From JACCTH01 sp963761985 (GTDB lineage Bacteria; Actinomycetota; Acidimicrobiia; Spongiisociales; ZC4RG35): a stretch of 64,000 bases of DNA. The position numbers and the translations under genes are program-made. The stretch covers positions 1 through 64,000 of the forward strand of contig CAVXIT010000013.1 of the NCBI GenBank assembly GCA_963761985.1, in the 5' to 3' direction. The notes beneath the pieces are model-generated. The model was not told the origin of the DNA. It worked only from the letters and a program-made list of their open reading frames with translations, and searched no databases. Of the stretch, positions 59,761 to 64,000 are shown piece after piece (positions within the stretch are counted from its first letter, which is position 1; every line of letters starts with the position of its first letter).

Positions 59761-60324
59761 ATGACTGACGCCCGAAGCATGCGAGAACGAATGCTCGCCG
59801 GCGACCTCTATATCGCCGACGACCCCGACCTCGCCCGCGACAGCGAGCGGGCCCAAACGTTGCTCCGTCGCTTCAACGAGGCGTACGCCGGCGATGTTCG
59901 ACAAGCCATCCTGACTGACCTGCTGGGTTCGATCGGCGAGGGCACCGAAGTCCGGCCACCGTTGTATTGCGACTACGGATATCAGACCTCCATCGGGGCG
60001 CGGACATTCGTCAACACCGGTCTCGTTTGTCTCGACGTTGCCCGAGTGACGATCGGTGATGACGTCCAGATCGGACCCAACGTGCAACTTCTCACCGCGA
60101 CTCACCCGGTCGAGCCTGGTCCTCGTCGTGACAAGTGGGAATCGGCTCTACCTGTAACGATTGGTGACAACGTTTGGCTGGGCGGAGGCGTCATCGTCTG
60201 TCCCGGCGTCACGATCGGCGAGAACACAGTGGTCGGAGCCGGGTCGGTCGTTATTCGCAATCTGCCCCGCGATGTGGTCGCGGTCGGCAACCCCGCCCGC
60301 GTCGTTCGCCCGCTCACGTCTTGA
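59761..60324 (+). CDS. Maltose O-acetyltransferase family protein (left-handed beta-helix)
   Basis: 187 residues from ATG 59761. N-terminal mac domain (RERMLAGDLYIADDPDLARD), hexapeptide repeats (VTIGDDVQIGPNVQLL, VTIGDNVWLGGGVIVCPGVT), catalytic histidine in TATHPV, and the end VAVGNPARVVRPL. O-acetylates a sugar or aminoglycan precursor, as Maa, LacA and NodL do. Confidence 0.9.
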   Translation: MTDARSMRERMLAGDLYIADDPDLARDSERAQTLLRRFNEAYAGDVRQAILTDLLGSIGEGTEVRPPLYCDYGYQTSIGARTFVNTGLVCLDVARVTIGDDVQIGPNVQLLTATHPVEPGPRRDKWESALPVTIGDNVWLGGGVIVCPGVTIGENTVVGAGSVVIRNLPRDVVAVGNPARVVRPLTS

Positions 60325-60341
60325 CCGAGAATCCCGTAACG

Positions 60342-61554
60342 ATGCGGGAACGAAGCGCAAGTACGGTTTCCGCGTTGATGGCTCCTCGGCAACGCGTTCT
60401 GTTGGCCGTTATGGCCACGGTTGGAGTCGCCTTGAGCGGCCTGCAGCTCTGGCTTGTTCTCACCTCGTGGAATAACGAGATCGCCAACACCTATTACTTT
60501 CGACCGGCGGCACTCATTCAGGGAATCTCTGGAGTCATCTATCTGGTGGTTGGCCTTCTGATCGTCCGCGCTCGGCCGAGGGTCAACATCGGCTGGCTCG
60601 TCGCCATGATTGGTCTTGGCATCCTGCTCTATCACACCGCCGCCGAGTACGCGGTGAGGGGATTGCTGATGAACCCGGGCTCGCTTGCTGCGGCCGGCGA
60701 GATCGGGGTCCTCTCACAAACGATCTGGATCGTGCCGTTCTCATTCATCCCGATTCTCTTTCTCGTCTATCCGACCGGGAAGCTGGTGTCGCGGCGCTGG
60801 ACGCCCATTGTCATCATCGATGTTCTCGCGGCAAGCACAGTTGTGCTCGTGGGGACCGCTGCCAGTTGGCGCTTCCGCAATGACGGAGCCGCAATCCTCA
60901 ACGATGCGGCCCCCTCTCCCGGGGTCGACCTGATACTCAACATCGGTATCTTCGGCGTCCTGACTCCCCTCCTCTTGTCAGTGGCTTCGCTGGTTCTCCG
61001 CTGGCGTCGAGGGAGCGAGACGGTGCGCCTGCAGATCAAATGGCTGTTATGGACCGGGTTCTTCTTCGCTGCGCAGGGCCTTTTGATCATGCTCGACATC
61101 GATGAAGGTGGAGGCATCGTCGGGGAGGTGCTGTTGCTCATTGCCCTCGTGGCCCTCCCAGTTTCGGTGGGGATTGCGGTCACCCGTTATCGCCTCTACG
61201 AGATCGATCAGATCATCAGCCGGACGGTCACCTATGGCTTGCTCACAGCTGCTGCTGGTCGGCGCCTATCTCGGCTCGGTGTTTCTGCTGCGCTCGTTGT
61301 TACCGATCGAAGGACAGCTCCCCGTGGCGGTGTCGACACTGGCTATTGCCGCGCTCTTCAATCCGCTACGCCGCCGGATCCAGCGGCTGGTTGACCGCCG
61401 GTTCAACCGTTCCCGTTACGACGCCGAACTGGCCCTCACCGATTTCGGCGAGAGGCTTCGCACCCAAGGCGACCTGGTGTCGTTGGGAGATGAGATCGCG
61501 GAAGTGGTCGAGCGAACGATGCAGCCGAGATCGCTCGCGCTTTGGGTTCGTTAG
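60342..61554 (+). CDS. Polytopic membrane sensor-like protein (one-base frameshift)
   Basis: About 400 residues after repair. Seven or so N-terminal helices, then YRLYEIDQIISRTVTYGLLT. There the frame shifts within a GCT-repeat near 61245-61255, and the neighbouring frame continues LLLVGAYLGSVFLLRSLLPI, NPLRRRIQRLVDRRFNRSRY to a TAG at 61552-61554. This matches the sensory half of actinobacterial membrane histidine kinases, here without a kinase domain. Function unknown. Confidence 0.7.
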
Positions 61555-61775
61555 AGAACGGCGCGGAGGAACTGCTGGGTTTGGGCGTGCTGGGGATTGC
61601 CGATGACTTCTTTGGGCGGCCCCATCTCGACGATGCGGCCCTCGTGAAAGAAGCACATGGTCGTCCCCACCTCCCGGGCGAATCCCATCTCGTGGGTGAC
61701 CACGATCATCGTCATGTGCGTCTTGGTGGCGAGGTTGCGCATCACGTTTAGTACCTCGGAGATCGAGACTTCTCG
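61551..61775 (-). pseudogene. C-terminal fragment of a polar amino-acid ABC ATPase (GlnQ-like)
   Basis: About 75 residues: EVLNVMRNLATKTHMTMIVV, THEMGFAREVGTTMCFFHEG, RIVEMGPPKEVIGNP, ending QTQQFLRAVL. This is the last third of GlnQ, from just after Walker B. Walker A, the signature and Walker B are missing, and no start fits; upstream is the divergent pirin gene. A broken remnant. Confidence 0.75.
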
Positions 61776-61830
61776 ATCATAGGTCCGGGCCTCTCCCTGC
61801 GAACGGTGAGAAAGCGCGAGAATGTGGGGG

Positions 61831-62868
61831 ATGAACAACGCGATTTTGGAACTTGTCGAGCTCGGCATGCCCTGGACAGGCCTCGATCCGTTCATATTTA
61901 CCGTCCATCACGTAGATCACTACCCCGCTGGCAACGAGATCCAGGGGCCGAATGCCCCTCTGGTCGGCCGAATGCTCGGTTCCGACTTCTCTTATCGCGA
62001 CGGTTGGAGCATGTATCACGGGAAGCGAGTTCCCGGTTTTCCCCAACATCCACATCGCGGTTTTGAAACAGTCACCGTCGTGAGGCGTGGTTTCATCGAT
62101 CACTCGGACTCGCTCGGCGCCACGGCCCGATTTGGCCGGGGTGATACCCAGTGGCTCACCGCAGGCGGCGGCATCCAGCACTCAGAGATGTTTCCTCTGG
62201 TCTCGACAACGGACCCCAACGAGCTCGAGCTGTTCCAGATCTGGCTCAACCTCCCCCCTCGCTCGAAGATGGTTCCGCCCTACTTCCGCATGTTGTGGTC
62301 CGAGGAGATTCCAACGATCGTCGCCGAAGGCGGCCAAGTGACGATCGACGTCATCGCCGGGCAGCTTGATGGACACCGGGCACCCTCACCTCCGCCCGAC
62401 TCGTGGGCTTCTCAACCCGGAACCGACTTCGGAATCTGGTTGATCAGGGTTGGTGCCGGGGCGAGCTGGTCGCTCCCTCCGGCCCCGTCCGGAGTTAATC
62501 GCATGCTGCACTTCTTTGACGGCGATGAGGTATCGGTAGCCGGGACTCGACTTGTGCGGAATACCGGGGTGCGCCTGCTGCCCGAAGCTCTCACACCAAT
62601 CGATAACTATGGGACGCCGGCGGAGTTCTTGCTGTTGCAGGGTCAGCCCATCGGAGCTCCCGTCTTTCAGATGGGCCCCTTCGTGATGAATACGCCTGAG
62701 GAAATCGCCCAAGCGATGATCGACTATCGCACCACTGCTTTTGGGGGCTGGCCGTGGCCCACCATCGAGCCGGTTCACGACCGGACCCAGGGACGCTTCG
62801 CGATACACGCCGACGGGCGAGTCGAGCATCGCGACCGCGATCTGACCGATTCAACCTCACTGATTTAG
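61831..62868 (+). CDS. Pirin-family protein
   Basis: 345 residues from ATG 61831; ATG 61822 is in frame just upstream. Bicupin fold with the pirin motif FPQHPHRGFETVTVVRRG, QWLTAGGGIQHSEMFPL and the histidine metal ligands of the first cupin. Some pirins are quercetinases, others redox-sensing regulators. The last 12 bp overlap exonuclease III tail to tail. Confidence 0.87.
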   Translation: MNNAILELVELGMPWTGLDPFIFTVHHVDHYPAGNEIQGPNAPLVGRMLGSDFSYRDGWSMYHGKRVPGFPQHPHRGFETVTVVRRGFIDHSDSLGATARFGRGDTQWLTAGGGIQHSEMFPLVSTTDPNELELFQIWLNLPPRSKMVPPYFRMLWSEEIPTIVAEGGQVTIDVIAGQLDGHRAPSPPPDSWASQPGTDFGIWLIRVGAGASWSLPPAPSGVNRMLHFFDGDEVSVAGTRLVRNTGVRLLPEALTPIDNYGTPAEFLLLQGQPIGAPVFQMGPFVMNTPEEIAQAMIDYRTTAFGGWPWPTIEPVHDRTQGRFAIHADGRVEHRDRDLTDSTSLI

Positions 62869-63759
62869 GGGTAGGCGCTTAGGCCGCTGCCGGGCGGCAA
62901 CGCGGACCAAAGCACTCTCCCAACCCGCGTCGAAGGGCACGCCCGGGGTGTCAAGGTCGAGGACCGCCGGCGCATGATCGGAGGGGGTCGGTGGCCCCTT
63001 TCTCGCCTCCCGGTCGATCTCCGCCCAAACGATGCGGTCGGCCACCGGCTTGGTCGCATAGAAAAGGTCGATGCGCATCCCATAGTTCTTGTGGAACATC
63101 CCCGCTCGATAGTCCCACCAGGAGAAGCGGCCCGGACCCGGTTGGACCAAACGAAACCCGTCGGTCAGCCCCCAGGCGCGGAGCGCCGCCAATTCTTCTC
63201 GCTCAGGCTCGGAAACGTGGGTGCCTCCATGGGCGGCGGCGGGATCCCAGACGTCTTCGTCAGCTGGGGTGACGTTGAAATCGCCAGCCATTATGAGCTC
63301 GTTGGTCGGACTCGCGTTCTCCTCGAGCCACCGACGCAGCCGTCGATACCACGCCAACTTGCCCTCATAGAACGGCGATCCCACCACCCGGCCGTTCGGT
63401 GCGTAGACACAAACAATGCGAATCCCCTCGCAAGTGACAGCGAGCATGCGCGCCTCGTCGAAGGGATCAAAGTCGTCTTCGCCTCCAGTCTTGCGACTGT
63501 CACGCACGGGTCCGTCGCCAAAGTTGGTGACGACTTCACTTACGCTGAGCCGGCTGGCGACCGCGACGCCGTTCCAGCGTCCCTCGCCGTGGTGAACCAT
63601 CTCGTAGCCGGCTGCGCGAAACGGCAATTCGGGAACTTGCTCGTCGGCGAGCTTCGTCTCCTGCATAAGAAAGATGTCGGGTTCAGCCCTCGCCACCCAG
63701 CGCTCGACCGCCGGCAGCCGCGCCTTGAGCGAATTCACGTTCCACGTGGCGATGCGCAT
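62857..63759 (-). CDS. xthA: Exodeoxyribonuclease III / AP endonuclease
   Basis: 300 residues. WNVNSLKARLPAV, the metal glutamate in QETKLADEQVPELPF, YAPNGRVVGSPFYEGKLAWY, the catalytic aspartate and asparagine in AGDFNVTPADEDVWDP, and the C-terminal TPSDHAPAVLDL. Cleaves DNA at abasic sites and degrades 3' ends. Monocistronic. Confidence 0.93.
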   Translation of the reverse strand: MRIATWNVNSLKARLPAVERWVARAEPDIFLMQETKLADEQVPELPFRAAGYEMVHHGEGRWNGVAVASRLSVSEVVTNFGDGPVRDSRKTGGEDDFDPFDEARMLAVTCEGIRIVCVYAPNGRVVGSPFYEGKLAWYRRLRRWLEENASPTNELIMAGDFNVTPADEDVWDPAAAHGGTHVSEPEREELAALRAWGLTDGFRLVQPGPGRFSWWDYRAGMFHKNYGMRIDLFYATKPVADRIVWAEIDREARKGPPTPSDHAPAVLDLDTPGVPFDAGWESALVRVAARQRPKRLPLNQ

Positions 63760-63831
63760 CGAGGTCGAACCTAACGGCTATCGGCGAGGGGCGATCAATT
63801 GGTTTGAGCGGCGGGGTCATAGACTCGCGAC

Positions 63832-63960
63832 GTGAAGAAAACCTCACTGCCGATCATCATCGCGGTTGGCGCAATCACCGCGATCTTCGCCACTCTCCTC
63901 CAGAAGCGGATCGAGGCGGCGCAGCCGGCCGAGAATTGGGAACCCGTCAGCCTTGGCTAG
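63832..63960 (+). CDS. DLW-39-like micro-protein
   Basis: 42 residues from GTG 63832. One N-terminal helix (LPIIIAVGAITAIFATLLQK) and a short tail ending AENWEPVSLG, close to the DLW-39 family of actinobacterial small proteins usually found near tRNA-Ile/tRNA-Ala and gyrA. Function unknown. Confidence 0.6.
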   Translation: MKKTSLPIIIAVGAITAIFATLLQKRIEAAQPAENWEPVSLG

Positions 63961-64000
63961 ATGAAGGTTCTCGTCCTCGCTGATCAAGAGTTTGAGCTCC
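63961..64000 (+). CDS. Start of a further gene cut by the right edge
   Basis: ATG 63961 follows the preceding TAG directly. The 13 visible codons read MKVLVLADQEFEL, a beta-strand-like N-terminus. Too short to name. Confidence 0.45.
   Translation, partial: MKVLVLADQEFEL

Overview
The window is about 64 kb of high-GC DNA from an actinobacterium (Actinomycetota). Lineage markers seen directly are an FhaA/FhaB-PstP-RodA-PbpA-PknB(PASTA) cluster with crgA and trpG, a SigK/RskA-type sigma/anti-sigma pair with a fasciclin lipoprotein, an F420-type luciferase-like oxidoreductase, a DLW-39-like micro-protein and tRNA genes without encoded CCA. Acidimicrobiia would fit, but class level is inference. 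tRNA-Ile(GAT), tRNA-Ala(TGC), the pknB/crgA block and serS with serine tRNAs are often origin-proximal in actinobacteria, so this may be a region near oriC.

Region by region. 1-14.1 kb: an amine-type catabolic locus with a GcvT-like aminomethyltransferase (cut by the left edge), a Rieske oxygenase, a class III aminotransferase, a complete polyamine-type ABC importer (potA on +, potD-potB-potC on -), a TetR regulator with two matching palindromic operators, an NDP-forming acyl-CoA synthetase, a dienelactone hydrolase, an FAD oxidase and a luciferase-like oxidoreductase. 14.1-19.5 kb: metallopeptidase, nucleoside hydrolase, TPR/DUF4331 pair, tRNA-Arg, cupin, ceramidase-like membrane protein. 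19.5-23.2 kb: ECF sigma factor, anti-sigma factor, membrane molybdopterin oxidoreductase and fasciclin lipoprotein; two copies of the same ECF-type promoter are visible. 23.2-29.8 kb: DUF885 protein, tRNA-Ser, DUF72, gluconokinase, a frameshifted EamA transporter, and an arsM/arsR-arsC divergon around a 38-bp palindrome. 29.8-34.4 kb: KimA-like potassium/amino-acid permease divergent from a KdpD/KdpE-like two-component pair. 34.4-39.1 kb: a patch rich in gene fragments, with a PadR-permease pair between 28-bp direct repeats. 39.1-46.8 kb: cyclase/hydrolase fusion, acyl-ACP desaturase, three tRNA-Ser genes with duplicated 5' halves, tadA, SRP RNA, and the operon serS-ubiE-lysE; tRNA-Leu. 46.8-55.9 kb: cell-wall and phosphosignalling cluster, trpG, crgA, thiolase, tRNA-Ala. 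55.9-64 kb: BNR-repeat protein, YCII/ECF42 pair, tRNA-Ile, acetyltransferases, membrane sensor, a glnQ fragment, pirin, exonuclease III and DLW-39-like micro-protein.

Two themes cut across the window. First, a 52-bp repeat with constant arms and a variable but self-complementary centre occurs three times (24884, 46784, 53423). Second, at least seven otherwise conserved genes carry one or more single-base frameshifts, several in homopolymers. Residual sequencing error is the simplest explanation and should be excluded before any of them is called a pseudogene.

No prophage, insertion sequence, CRISPR array or obvious defence system was seen.
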